A stretch of DNA of 64,000 nucleotides from Streptomyces sp. NBC_01353 (GTDB lineage Bacteria > Actinomycetota > Actinomycetes > Streptomycetales > Streptomycetaceae): the NCBI RefSeq assembly GCF_036237275.1, contig NZ_CP108352.1, positions 1,426,001-1,490,000 of the forward strand. Direction: 5' to 3'. Made by a program: the position numbers and the translations under genes. This document shows, one piece after another, positions 53,701 to 61,604 of this stretch (positions within the stretch are counted from its first letter, which is position 1; each line of letters opens with the position of its first letter). The notes below the pieces were generated by a model. The model ran no database searches and was not told the DNA's origin. It worked only from the letters and a program-made list of their open reading frames with translations.

Positions 53701-56092
53701 CGACAGCGCGCGTACGGATCTGATGCGGGCCGTCGACCATCGTGCGGTGGAGTTCTACTCCACCCGCGAAGGCGCCGCCGCCCGCGCCGAGGAGATCTAC
53801 CACCGGCTCCGCCTCGGCCAGAACCCCCGTGCGGTGGAACGGCGTTGGCAGTCGGGCGTCTCCGGACACCTGGTCGGGGCGGACCGGGACATGCCTGCCC
53901 GTTCGGCCGCCTTCCTGCTGGGGAAGATCGGCGGACACGTACCGGACCGGATCATGGCCGAGGCCGACCAGAAGGACTGGGAGCGGATCGCCGCCCGGGA
54001 GGTCGAGGACCTGCTCACCCAGGGGTACGTGGAGGTGGCTTCGGAGCGGCTGGCCGAGCGCCGGCCCTGGACTCCGTGCAGCAAGCTGCACGGGCTCCTG
54101 GTGGAGACGCTGGCCAGGTCCGGACGGCTGGCCGAGGCGCGGGAGACGGCCGAGGCGGCCGTGGACCGGGCGGAGGAGGCCGGGTGCTCGGAGATGCAGC
54201 TGGAGCTGCTGCAGATCTCGGCCCGTCTCGCCCAGGACGAGGGCGACTTCGCGGACGCCGACCGCGATCTGCAGGAGGCGGAGGACCTGGCGGCCGGCCT
54301 CGGCCTCGCCCATGAGTCGATGGGCGTCCTGGTGGCCAGGTCGCGGCTGGCCGTGCTCTCCGACGAGGGTTCCGCCGAGACGGACGCCCGCCTCGCCGGC
54401 GCCCTGCGCGGTATGCCGGACGCGGAGCTGGCCCGGCAGCCGGCCCTGGCCCGGGCCGCGGCCGCCACGGCCTCCCGGGTCGATCCGCAACTCCTGGAGC
54501 ACACCCTGCGGCTCGTAGGTCTCCCGGCCGACGACGAGGCGGTGGTCGACGCCCTCGCCCGCTGGATCGAGACCGCCATGGTCGATGAGCCCCAGCTGCG
54601 CGAACCTCTGACGCGGATCCTGGAGTCCGCGGCGGGAGCCTCGCCGCAGGAGCCCCTGGCCGGAGCAGCGGGGCCCGGCGCCGTGGGTTCACCCGACATG
54701 CCGTACGCGACGGTGGAGCAGGCCCTGTGGGAGGCGCGCAGGCGCGGCACGCTGGACAGCCTCGCGTGGCGGGCGCTCATGCTCCGCGACCGGAGCGGCG
54801 ATCTGGTCGAGGGGGTGGCGGCCGCCATCGACGCGAGTTCCCCGGCGCGCGGCCCGCTCACGGAACCGGGTGCGGCCAGGAGCGGTACGGGGCTGTGGTC
54901 GCAGCCGCCGCCTGACTCGGCCGAAGCGTCGGTGCGCAGCGATCCGTATCTCTCCCCCGAGGACGTCGTACGGGTCCGCAACGCCGCGCTGGAGGCCGGG
55001 CTCGCCGAGAACGCCGTACGGCCCCTGCTGTTCGCGGGCATCACCGCGCACTTCCGGGCGAGCCTGCCCACGATGGACACCCCGCTGCGGCAGCTCCACT
55101 CCGACCTGCACACGATGAACCAGGTGGAGCGGCTGATCGACGGGACGGTGCCGCTGGAGGTCTGGCTGCGCAACGCCCTCGCCCAGACCGTCGAGGCGGG
55201 CCCGTTCACCGTCCTGCAGCGCGCCCTGGACGACGTGGCGCGCGACGCCGCAGGAGAGCCTGACCTGCCGCCGGAGATGATGCCCGGCGAGACCAAGGAG
55301 GAGATCATCTTCCGGGACGACACCGTGCCGTTCGAGTTCCTGCACGGCGGCGTCCTGGCCGGCACCTCGGTCGCGCGCCTGAAGGTCCCGCCGTACGAGT
55401 CCGGCCGGCCCCAACAGCCCGCCTACCCGCACGCCGGTACCGGCTGGATCATCGCGCCGGGGCTGCTGATCACCAACCACCATGTGGTGAACGCCCGTAC
55501 CCGCTCGCCCGGGGCACGACCGCAGGTGGCCGAGGCGGATCTCCGACTCCAGGTGGCCAACTCCCGTTCGCGCTTCGACTACGGCGCCGACGAGACGGAG
55601 ACCGAGGAGGTGACGGCGGGCGCCCTGATCGCCTGGGACGAGACGCTCGACTACGCGGTCCTACGGCTCTCGGACGGACTGCCGCCCCGGCCGATGCTGC
55701 GGATCGCGACCGCGCCCCTGCAGCTGACCGGCACGGAACCGGTGGCGGTGAACATCATCCAGCACCCCGGCGGACAGCCCAAGCGGGTCGCGCTGCGCAA
55801 CAACCTTGTCTTCCAGGCGGACGAGCGCGACGTCCGCTACTTCACCGACACCCGCAGCGGATCGTCCGGTTCGCCGGTCTTCACCGACGACTGGACGGTC
55901 GTGGCGCTCCACCGCGGCACCCGCCGGATGGAGGAGGTCGACTTCCAGGGCAGGAAGACGGCGTTCGTGAACGTCGGCACGCAGATGAGCCGGATCCTGG
56001 CCCATCTGCGGGAGAACAGCGTGGAGTTGTACGAGGAGATCACCCGAGCGCAGTCGGCCACGGCCCCACAGGACCACGAGTGGGCCGCGTGA
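50735..56092 (+). CDS. Very large protein: degenerate STAND-like NTPase + active NTPase + helical repeats + trypsin-like protease
   Basis: 1785 residues. Domains: a short N-terminal helical, effector-associated-like region (~1-95); first P-loop module (~120-420) with an altered Walker A VVDGEPDSGRSYS at ~143-155 (Arg for Lys) and LVLDECDKL at ~234-242; a 7-residue repeat linker (493-541); second STAND/NACHT-like NTPase (~590-900) with intact Walker A GVGGVGKST (624-632) and Walker B LVIALDSFEE (764-773); a helical repeat region (~950-1420); a C-terminal trypsin-like protease (~1545-1785) with His1583 in TNHHV, Asp1639 in LDYAV and Ser1711 in GSSGSP. All triad residues are present. Cytoplasmic. 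Likely senses a trigger by the NTPase/repeat part and releases protease. ATG at 50735, frame open further upstream but unlike protein. Confidence 0.88.
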   Translation: MPLSETEWGLVTSWVREHLLDAPDPLTRLRRSGLSQDFVADLELTPDRDENARLVVSTARRDVAHQRRLLDVLAGLDALTGAGNAEARILLTRLREDEAVLHSAQDPFRTLVLANGAEVFIDRHELREKLRAFVADPEQTVLVVDGEPDSGRSYSYHLIRHLGQHCGFRPVRVTLSRTSTAARLVERLDDFVAPPGTDRMPLNPTQLNDPLPAIDDAVHRIVSRATAAEERFWLVLDECDKLDPNADVWDCIGKLALAVYEHTPVRQDAVPRLVLLGYSPTMRQLPYDIRKNECRDTARVVGEDDLREFFREFFTQERPASDATAIPALVDVAVTEVLRAVDTPGSGDSYMRRVCTAVEETVRLSRSLTPGGDLTGVLHQAMRDTTGSPPPAPPELRAAYREAACLLDAFDPTRLRLPDESGPTGRAALALVDDCTALPSHPSPSWTLKPEIRELALSGLAGPEAARRALEANIGLVPEGPGPERAALALLSGVAPGLSPVAPDLSRVAPDMSGVAPGLSGTPPDASAVAPDPSGTAPAPGRPHDVEGLADTLQAVLWLSRVPGTTGLPDVDDVQHRLERARLLQPLERLIQETVHGRQRELDSLRGYIDLPAEPAEPPVLIHGVGGVGKSTLLAKFLVDSLHDSPAGFPFVYVDFERPTLSIHEPATMIAEFARQLGIQYPRHRAAFDALADECEETAASQRGARNQLDELFQLSTTRATLGRDYSAGFHSRASAREQELAQKVAELVAEAVRGPAGAMDPPLVIALDSFEEAQYRGSPVVGRMWAIWTALRAAYPRLRYIVSGRAPIDHPARVLALRTMELGELDQQAAVDLLMASGVEDEAVARDLADRVGGHPLSLKLAARTAVILGARSESLGDLLSSLPSRKRWFHHQVDQMLIQGTLYDRILKHIADDAVRALVQAGLALRVITPELIQDVLAEPAGLHVTSPQEARALFGRLVSRADLMESAGPQAVRHRADLRSIMLRLSDSARTDLMRAVDHRAVEFYSTREGAAARAEEIYHRLRLGQNPRAVERRWQSGVSGHLVGADRDMPARSAAFLLGKIGGHVPDRIMAEADQKDWERIAAREVEDLLTQGYVEVASERLAERRPWTPCSKLHGLLVETLARSGRLAEARETAEAAVDRAEEAGCSEMQLELLQISARLAQDEGDFADADRDLQEAEDLAAGLGLAHESMGVLVARSRLAVLSDEGSAETDARLAGALRGMPDAELARQPALARAAAATASRVDPQLLEHTLRLVGLPADDEAVVDALARWIETAMVDEPQLREPLTRILESAAGASPQEPLAGAAGPGAVGSPDMPYATVEQALWEARRRGTLDSLAWRALMLRDRSGDLVEGVAAAIDASSPARGPLTEPGAARSGTGLWSQPPPDSAEASVRSDPYLSPEDVVRVRNAALEAGLAENAVRPLLFAGITAHFRASLPTMDTPLRQLHSDLHTMNQVERLIDGTVPLEVWLRNALAQTVEAGPFTVLQRALDDVARDAAGEPDLPPEMMPGETKEEIIFRDDTVPFEFLHGGVLAGTSVARLKVPPYESGRPQQPAYPHAGTGWIIAPGLLITNHHVVNARTRSPGARPQVAEADLRLQVANSRSRFDYGADETETEEVTAGALIAWDETLDYAVLRLSDGLPPRPMLRIATAPLQLTGTEPVAVNIIQHPGGQPKRVALRNNLVFQADERDVRYFTDTRSGSSGSPVFTDDWTVVALHRGTRRMEEVDFQGRKTAFVNVGTQMSRILAHLRENSVELYEEITRAQSATAPQDHEWAA
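52211..52357 (+). repeat. 21-bp tandem repeat (seven copies) in the linker of the NTPase-protease
   Basis: Seven in-frame units code for GVAPGLS, PVAPDLS, RVAPDMS, GVAPGLS, GTPPDAS, AVAPDPS and GTAPAPG. It joins the first and second NTPase modules. Confidence 0.8.
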
Positions 56093-56145
56093 GAACTGCC
56101 GTATGAGGCCGGCCTCGGGACGAACTGAGGAGGAGGTGGCGGGAG

Positions 56146-57207
56146 ATGCGGTACGGATCACCGGTCGCGACCGATCCCGAGCGGGTCTTCGACGATCTGC
56201 GGGGAGTCGCCGCACGGGTGCGCGGGCACCTGGAGGCGGAGATCTCCGAGTCGGTGGAGGAGCTGCCGCCGGACGAGGCTCCGGCGGGCCAGATCTCCCG
56301 CTTCGCGCAGGAGGAAAGGGCCCGTGTCCTGGAGGCCGGCGTCGCCGGTCTGGAGAAACTGGCCGCTGGCCGCGCGGACGAGATCGACGAGGACGAGTAC
56401 TTCGGGGTGGAGGCGATCGTCCTCCTGGAGGGCAGGCCCGCGATCCTGGTGCAGGGGCAGGACTTCGCCGCGCAGGACGGCGACTGGTCCGTGCTGGACG
56501 CGGGACGGGCGGCGATCCGTGAGTCGATCGCGCGCGTGGGCCGCGTCGAGGTGACCGGCCACCCGAGCCTGGACTGGGTCGGGACCGCCTTCCTGGTAGG
56601 TCCGACGACGGTGATGACCAACCGGCACGTGGCCGTGGAGTTCAGCCGCGCCGAAGACGCCGGATGGTCCTTCCAGCAGGGCATGTCCGCCCGCGTCGAC
56701 CCGGGCGAGGAGCTGTCCGCGACCCCGGAGCCGGTCGGCGGCCCGCCGCCGTACGAGATCACCGAGGTGATCGGCATCCACCCGGACGTCGACATGGCCC
56801 TGCTCCGGGTCGCCCCGCCCGACGGCGGCGCACTCCCGACCCCGCTCGCGGTCGCCGCCGACGCACCCGCGAACGTGCCCGGCCGACCGGTCTACGTGAT
56901 CGGCTACCCCGCCTGGGACGGCCGCCGCAACGAGCCCGAGTCGATGCGGCGGATCTTCATGGACGTCTACAACGTGAAGCGACTCCAGCCGGGCACGGCG
57001 ACGGAGTTCACCCCCGGCGGTCAGGTGATGAAGCACGACTGCTCGACCCTGGGCGGCAACAGCGGCTCCCCGGTCTTCGACCTGACGGACCACCGAGTCC
57101 TCGGCCTGCACTTCGGCGGCCGCTACCGCCTCGGCAACTTCGCCGTACCGCTCTGGGAGTTGGTCGACGATCCCCTGCTGGCCCGGGCGGACGTCAACTG
57201 GGTCTGA
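56146..57207 (+). CDS. Trypsin-like serine protease with N-terminal helical domain
   Basis: 353 residues. An N-terminal ~120-residue helical, acidic domain (AARVRGHLEAEISESVEEL) which is probably an interaction domain, then a trypsin-like domain with His161 in TNRHV, Asp216 in DVDMALLRV and Ser306 in GGNSGSPVF. No signal peptide, so it acts in the cytoplasm. ATG with GGGAG at 2-6 bases, GGAGG further upstream. 53 bp downstream of the NTPase-trypsin gene, so same operon. The N-terminal domain may be the 'trypsin co-occurring' adaptor. Confidence 0.88.
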   Translation: MRYGSPVATDPERVFDDLRGVAARVRGHLEAEISESVEELPPDEAPAGQISRFAQEERARVLEAGVAGLEKLAAGRADEIDEDEYFGVEAIVLLEGRPAILVQGQDFAAQDGDWSVLDAGRAAIRESIARVGRVEVTGHPSLDWVGTAFLVGPTTVMTNRHVAVEFSRAEDAGWSFQQGMSARVDPGEELSATPEPVGGPPPYEITEVIGIHPDVDMALLRVAPPDGGALPTPLAVAADAPANVPGRPVYVIGYPAWDGRRNEPESMRRIFMDVYNVKRLQPGTATEFTPGGQVMKHDCSTLGGNSGSPVFDLTDHRVLGLHFGGRYRLGNFAVPLWELVDDPLLARADVNWV

Positions 57208-57406
57208 AACGCGCCCCCGCACGATCTGCCGCGACTCGACACAAGCCCGTCGCGCCTCCCCGGCGAATCCCCACAGGAGCCTCACACAGGCTGCGCACAG
57301 CCATTCGAGGGCTTCGTTAGCGTTGCGTGGCGCTCGATCCCGTTCGCGAACGCGACCGAACCGCGGCCCGGTGGGTCGGCGGCATGTCAACTCAGGAAGA
57401 CCCGAG

Positions 57407-58195
57407 ATGGACTACTGCTCCTCGTGTCGCCGGCATCTCAACGGCGCCCTGGTGTGCCCCGGGTGCGGCGCCTACGCCCCGGACATCGCCCCGATCACCG
57501 ACCACGGCCGCTTCGTCCCCGCCTCGCCCACGACGGCGGTCGGGGCCGACCACGGGCAGGACACGTGGCAGGACCCGTCCGAGGACCCCGTGGGTGAACT
57601 GCCCGCGCCTGAAGGGCGAGCCGCGCGGCGACGCCAGCGTGCCCGCTGGAGGAAGAGCCGGCGCCGGGCCGTGGTGGCGACCGCCTTCGCCCTGGTGGGC
57701 GGCGGTCTGACCGTGTCCGCGATGGACCGGCAGGGCGGCGAACGCGCACAGGCGGCCACGGCGCCGGAGAACCCGGGCACCGACATCGCCGAAGAGGCGG
57801 CACAGGACCCCCGCCCGACGTCGATACCGCCCGCCCCGCACGACACCGCGCCCACACCTTCCACCCCGCCCGACCTCCCGCGGCAGCAGCACAGCACGGC
57901 CTCCCTCCGCACCGCGCCGCCGAGCTCCCGGCCGGAGACGGCCGCCGCACGTCCCACGACGGCGAAGCCGGCCCCGCAGCGACAGAGCGGTTCCCCGGGC
58001 TCCACTTCCGCGTCCTCCGACCCGGCGGATACGAGCCCTGCGCAGACGCAAGCGCCCGCTGCCCCTGACGAGAACGAGGGCTCCGGCTCGGACTCGGCGG
58101 CGTCGCAGCCGAGCACCGCGCCGACCACACCGGGGGCGCCGACCGCGACGAAGCCGCCGGAGCTCTGCCTGCTCGTGGTCTGCCTGAACCTCTAG
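57407..58195 (+). CDS. Zinc-ribbon membrane protein with long Ser/Pro/Thr-rich tail (SCO2400-family-like)
   Basis: 262 residues. N-terminal zinc ribbon CSSCRRHLNGALVCPGCG, then ~60 polar residues, a basic patch (RRRQRARWRKSRRR), one membrane helix (AVVATAFALVGGGLTVSAM) and a ~150-residue Ser/Pro/Thr/Ala-rich tail. Seemingly a membrane-bound sensor or anchored protein with the ribbon inside. Resembles the SCO2400 family by memory; not searched. ATG with AGGA at 9 bases. 199 bp after the protease gene with no obvious terminator, so whether it belongs to the module is open. Confidence 0.65.
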   Translation: MDYCSSCRRHLNGALVCPGCGAYAPDIAPITDHGRFVPASPTTAVGADHGQDTWQDPSEDPVGELPAPEGRAARRRQRARWRKSRRRAVVATAFALVGGGLTVSAMDRQGGERAQAATAPENPGTDIAEEAAQDPRPTSIPPAPHDTAPTPSTPPDLPRQQHSTASLRTAPPSSRPETAAARPTTAKPAPQRQSGSPGSTSASSDPADTSPAQTQAPAAPDENEGSGSDSAASQPSTAPTTPGAPTATKPPELCLLVVCLNL

Positions 58196-58220
58196 GACCT
58201 GGTACGCACCTGACTCGGTT

Positions 58221-60041
58221 TCAGATCAGGTCGGCCGCCCGGGCGGGGTTGTCGTCGAGGAAGCCGCCCGACTGGTGCTGCCACAGTTTCGCGTAGGCGC
58301 CGTCCGTGGCGAGCAGTTCCTGGTGTGTGCCCTGTTCGACGATCCGGCCCCGGTCGAGGACGACGAGCTGGTCCATGGTGGCGACCGTGCTCAGGCGGTG
58401 CGCCACCACGAAGGCCGTCCGGCCGTCCATGAGCCGCCACAGCGCGTCCTGGACGAGGATCTCGCTCTCCGAGTCCAGCGCGCTGGTCGCCTCGTCCAGG
58501 AGCAGGATCGGCGCGTCGCGCAGGATCGCCCTGGCGAGGGCGACCCGCTGGCGCTGCCCGCCGGACAGCTTCACGCCACGCTCGCCGACCATGGTGTCGA
58601 AGCCTTCCGGAAGCGCGTCGGCGAACTCCGTGACGTGCGCGGCCTCGGCCGCGCGGCGGATCTCGGCGTCGGTGGCGTCCGGCCGGGCGAAGGCGATGTT
58701 GTCGCGCAGTGTGCGGTGGAACATCGCCGGGTCCTGCGGCACATAGGCGATCAGACTGCGCAGGTCGGCCTGGCACAGTCTGCTGATGTCCTGTCCTCCG
58801 ATCAGGATGCGGCCGGCGTCGATGTCCGTCATCCGCAGCAGCAGCCGGGTGAGTGTGGTCTTGCCCCCGCCGGACCTGCCGACGAGGCCGACCTTCGCCC
58901 CGCTGGGCACGGCGAGGTCGAGCCCCTCGAAGAGCGGCTTCGCGCCACCGTGGGCGAAGGTCACCTGCTCGAACCGCACGTCGACGGCCTTCTCCGACTG
59001 CAGCGGCTCCGGATGCACCGGGTCGAGCACGGTCGACGGTGTCAGCAGCAGTTCGGTGAACTGCGCGGCCTCCGTCATCGAGCTCTCCATGCGGCGGTAG
59101 ATCTGGTTGAACTCGAACATGATCCGCGTCGCGTTCGCGTAGTAGGTGAAGGTGACGATGATCGCCTCCACGCCGTGGTTCCCGGCGCCGAGAACGATGG
59201 CGAGCAGCAGACCGAGCGTGTTGGTCAGTACGGACATCGGCGCGACCAAGGTGTCGATGCGCAGGTTTCCGTAGTCCCACGAACGCAGTGTGAGGCGCCG
59301 GGACTCCGCGACGCGGGAGCGGTGTTCGGCGGCCTCACGTTCCTCGGCGGCGAACGCCCGGACCGTGTCCATGTTCATCAGGCTGTCCGCGACATGGCCC
59401 GACACCCGGGCGATCGCCTCCTCACGCTGGGCGACGAGCGCCTGACGGCGGCGGATCAGCGGCGTCACACACAGCGCCGCCAGTGTGATCATCACCAGGA
59501 GGCCGACCACGAGCAGTGGCTCGTACTGCCACAGCACCACCGAGGCGAAGACCAGCGGCACGAAGCTGCCCATGACCGAGAACGTCAGCGTGTCGACGAA
59601 CTCCTCGAAGCGGGAGGCGAAGCTCAGCACCCGCTTGGTCAGCGATCCGGCGAAGTTGTCGTGGAAGAACGCGGCGTCCTTGGCGAACAGTTCGTCCATG
59701 CCGATGACGTAGAGCTGCTCGATGCCACGGGCATCGAGACGGTTCAGGCAGTGGAGGCCGATGCGCCAGAGCAGTTCGGCGCAGAGCAGCACGCCGGCGA
59801 AGCCGAGGACGTACGGCAGCATCGAACCGATGTCGGTACGGCCACCTCCGACGATCCGGCCGACGAGCTTCGCGACGACCAGTGGCGCGATGTAGAAGAT
59901 GCCGATGTTGCCCAGCGCCGGGAGCAGCATGGCGGGCAGCGTCAGCCGCCGAAGGCGGGCCAACTCCCGTCCGTAATATCGAAGTGCGAGGAGCACCGGA
60001 CCTTTGCCCGGCGAACCTTTGCGCGATTCAGGCAATCCCAT
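58221..60041 (-). CDS. ABC transporter, permease-ATPase fusion (exporter)
   Basis: 606 residues. Six membrane helices (~15-310), then an ATPase with Walker A GRSGGGKTT, signature LSGGQRQRVALARAI, Walker B ILLLDEATSALDSE. Half-transporter that would work as homodimer in export of drugs, lipids or peptides. ATG at 60041 (MGLPESRKG) with weak AGGG; the frame is open to 60128, but this would overlap the operator-like palindromes at 60062-60098. The P450 gene ends 79 bp upstream. Confidence 0.88.
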   Translation of the reverse strand: MGLPESRKGSPGKGPVLLALRYYGRELARLRRLTLPAMLLPALGNIGIFYIAPLVVAKLVGRIVGGGRTDIGSMLPYVLGFAGVLLCAELLWRIGLHCLNRLDARGIEQLYVIGMDELFAKDAAFFHDNFAGSLTKRVLSFASRFEEFVDTLTFSVMGSFVPLVFASVVLWQYEPLLVVGLLVMITLAALCVTPLIRRRQALVAQREEAIARVSGHVADSLMNMDTVRAFAAEEREAAEHRSRVAESRRLTLRSWDYGNLRIDTLVAPMSVLTNTLGLLLAIVLGAGNHGVEAIIVTFTYYANATRIMFEFNQIYRRMESSMTEAAQFTELLLTPSTVLDPVHPEPLQSEKAVDVRFEQVTFAHGGAKPLFEGLDLAVPSGAKVGLVGRSGGGKTTLTRLLLRMTDIDAGRILIGGQDISRLCQADLRSLIAYVPQDPAMFHRTLRDNIAFARPDATDAEIRRAAEAAHVTEFADALPEGFDTMVGERGVKLSGGQRQRVALARAILRDAPILLLDEATSALDSESEILVQDALWRLMDGRTAFVVAHRLSTVATMDQLVVLDRGRIVEQGTHQELLATDGAYAKLWQHQSGGFLDDNPARAADLI

Positions 60042-60061
60042 CCCAACCCTGCTTTGTCGGA

Positions 60062-60098
60062 CCTGTAGGACAGGATTCGCAGTGTCCCGTGACGGGAC
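60062..60098. promoter_or_regulatory. Two inverted repeats upstream of the ABC exporter gene
   Basis: CCTGT-AGG-ACAGG (60062-60074) and GTCCCGT-G-ACGGGAC (60084-60098), both perfect, in the 79-bp gap between P450 stop and ABC start. The second could also be the P450 terminator. Confidence 0.45.
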
Positions 60099-60120
60099 CC
60101 GCACGGTCCAAGCGTTTTTT

Positions 60121-61443
60121 CTAGCCACTCACCGTCGCGGGCGTGGGGCCGTCGGGGCGGACGGTGATGCCGTAGGCCGTCCTGGCCGGCGTCGAGTGGA
60201 AGCGCGGGGTGTGGGCGGGCAGCAGGTGTTCGAGGAGGACGGTGGACTCGCGGAGGGCGAACTGCAGGCCGAGGCAGGCCCGGGGCCCGATGCCGAACGG
60301 GAGGTAACTCCCCGGGTCGTTGGGGCGCCGGCCGGGGGTGGTGAAGCGCGCCGGGTCGAACAGCTCGGGGTCTTCCCAGAGTCCGGGGTCCCGGTGCGTG
60401 AGGTAGGGGCAGACGAGTACGTCGGTGCCGGCCTCGATCTCGTATCCGGCGAGGAGGTCGTCCTCCGCCGCGCAGCGCGGCAGTATCCAGGCGGACGGGT
60501 AGAGGCGCAGCGTCTCGCTGACAAGAGCCTGGACGGCCTGCCGCCGTTCGGGTGAACCGTCGGCGCCCGCGGCGAGCGCCTGCTCCCGCGCCCGGGGGTT
60601 TCGGTCGAGCAGGAGGTAAAGCCAGGTCAGGGTGGTGGCGGTGGTCTCGTGGCCGGCGACGAGGAGGGTGACCAGCTCGTCGCGGATCAGCCGGTCGGTG
60701 TACTCGGGGCGCGTTCCGGCCGCCTCGACGAGGATGTGCAGCAGACCGGGGCCGTCGGGTCCGGCCTCACCGTCGCGGGCGGCGGCGATGGCGCGGCTCG
60801 CCACGGCGTCGATTCTCGCGAGCTCGTCGCCGACGGCGCCCTGAGCGGCGGCGCTGTCGGCGGGCAGGCTGGGCAGTGCGGCCACCACGGTGGGTACGGC
60901 GGCCAGTTCGCGCTCGGTATCGGCATCGAGGGGATGGCCGGTCAGGGAACGCCAGATCGTGTCCAGGGCGAAGCGGCGCATCTCGTCGCCGACGTCGAGG
61001 ACCTGCCCGGTGCGGGCGTACGCGTCCCAGCGCGCCGCGGTGGTCCGGGCGGCCTCGGTGATCCGCTGCTCGTAGCGGCGCATCCCCCGGCCGGTGAACT
61101 GGGACTGCAACAGCCGCCGTTGCCGCTGCCACGCCTCGCCCGTCGCGGCCAGGACGCCGTCGCCGATGAGCAGTCGGGCGCGGTGCGAGCGCTTCACGTA
61201 CCGGTCGGGGTGGAGCGCGAGCACGTGCTGCACGGCCGCGGGTGCGGTGACCAGGACGGTCGGGCGCGGGCCGAGCCGGAACGCGGCGACGCCGCCGAGG
61301 CGTTCGCACGCCTCGGCGAGGAGGTCGACGAGCTCCCCTCCCCCGGCCTGCCACTTCGCGACGAGGGCGGGATCCAGTTCGGGAACCCGCCGAGCTGAGG
61401 GAGACGGGCTCGGAAGGGAGGACGAGCGGGCGGGGGTGGCCAC
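60121..61443 (-). CDS. Cytochrome P450
   Basis: 440 residues. Heme loop FGIGPRACLGLQFA, I-helix LVAGHETTATTLTW, K-helix ETLRLYP: all P450 landmarks. The sequence style (FxIGPRACLG, ETLRLYPSAW) is that of CYP102/CYP110-like class fatty-acid or terpene hydroxylases. GTG at 61443 has CAGGAG at 7 bases; the open frame extends to a GTG at 61482. A strong hairpin separates it from the 2-MIB genes, so it need not act on 2-MIB. Confidence 0.9.
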   Translation of the reverse strand: MATPARSSSLPSPSPSARRVPELDPALVAKWQAGGGELVDLLAEACERLGGVAAFRLGPRPTVLVTAPAAVQHVLALHPDRYVKRSHRARLLIGDGVLAATGEAWQRQRRLLQSQFTGRGMRRYEQRITEAARTTAARWDAYARTGQVLDVGDEMRRFALDTIWRSLTGHPLDADTERELAAVPTVVAALPSLPADSAAAQGAVGDELARIDAVASRAIAAARDGEAGPDGPGLLHILVEAAGTRPEYTDRLIRDELVTLLVAGHETTATTLTWLYLLLDRNPRAREQALAAGADGSPERRQAVQALVSETLRLYPSAWILPRCAAEDDLLAGYEIEAGTDVLVCPYLTHRDPGLWEDPELFDPARFTTPGRRPNDPGSYLPFGIGPRACLGLQFALRESTVLLEHLLPAHTPRFHSTPARTAYGITVRPDGPTPATVSG

Positions 61444-61546
61444 GGGTCTGCTCCTGTTCGGCGGCTGCACGTCGTCACGCACTGTAGGGGAGCGGGCGCG
61501 AGGGGCGACAGACCGCCTCGGCTCCGGGCATCGGGCTCCGGCTGCG

Positions 61547-61585
61547 CCGAAGGGGTCGGGCCCATGACGGGCCCGACCCCTTCGG
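61547..61585 (-). terminator. Perfect 17-bp hairpin terminator after the 2-MIB operon
   Basis: CCGAAGGGGTCGGGCCC (61547-61563), loop ATGAC, GGGCCCGACCCCTTCGG (61569-61585). On the minus strand it follows the GPP methyltransferase stop by 19 bases. No T run follows. Confidence 0.85.
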
Positions 61586-61604
61586 TCAGCGGTGCGGCGG
61601 TCGG

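Noticed and set aside
60121-61443. P450 as a 2-MIB tailoring enzyme
   Set aside because: A strong 17-bp hairpin separates the two units; no further evidence.
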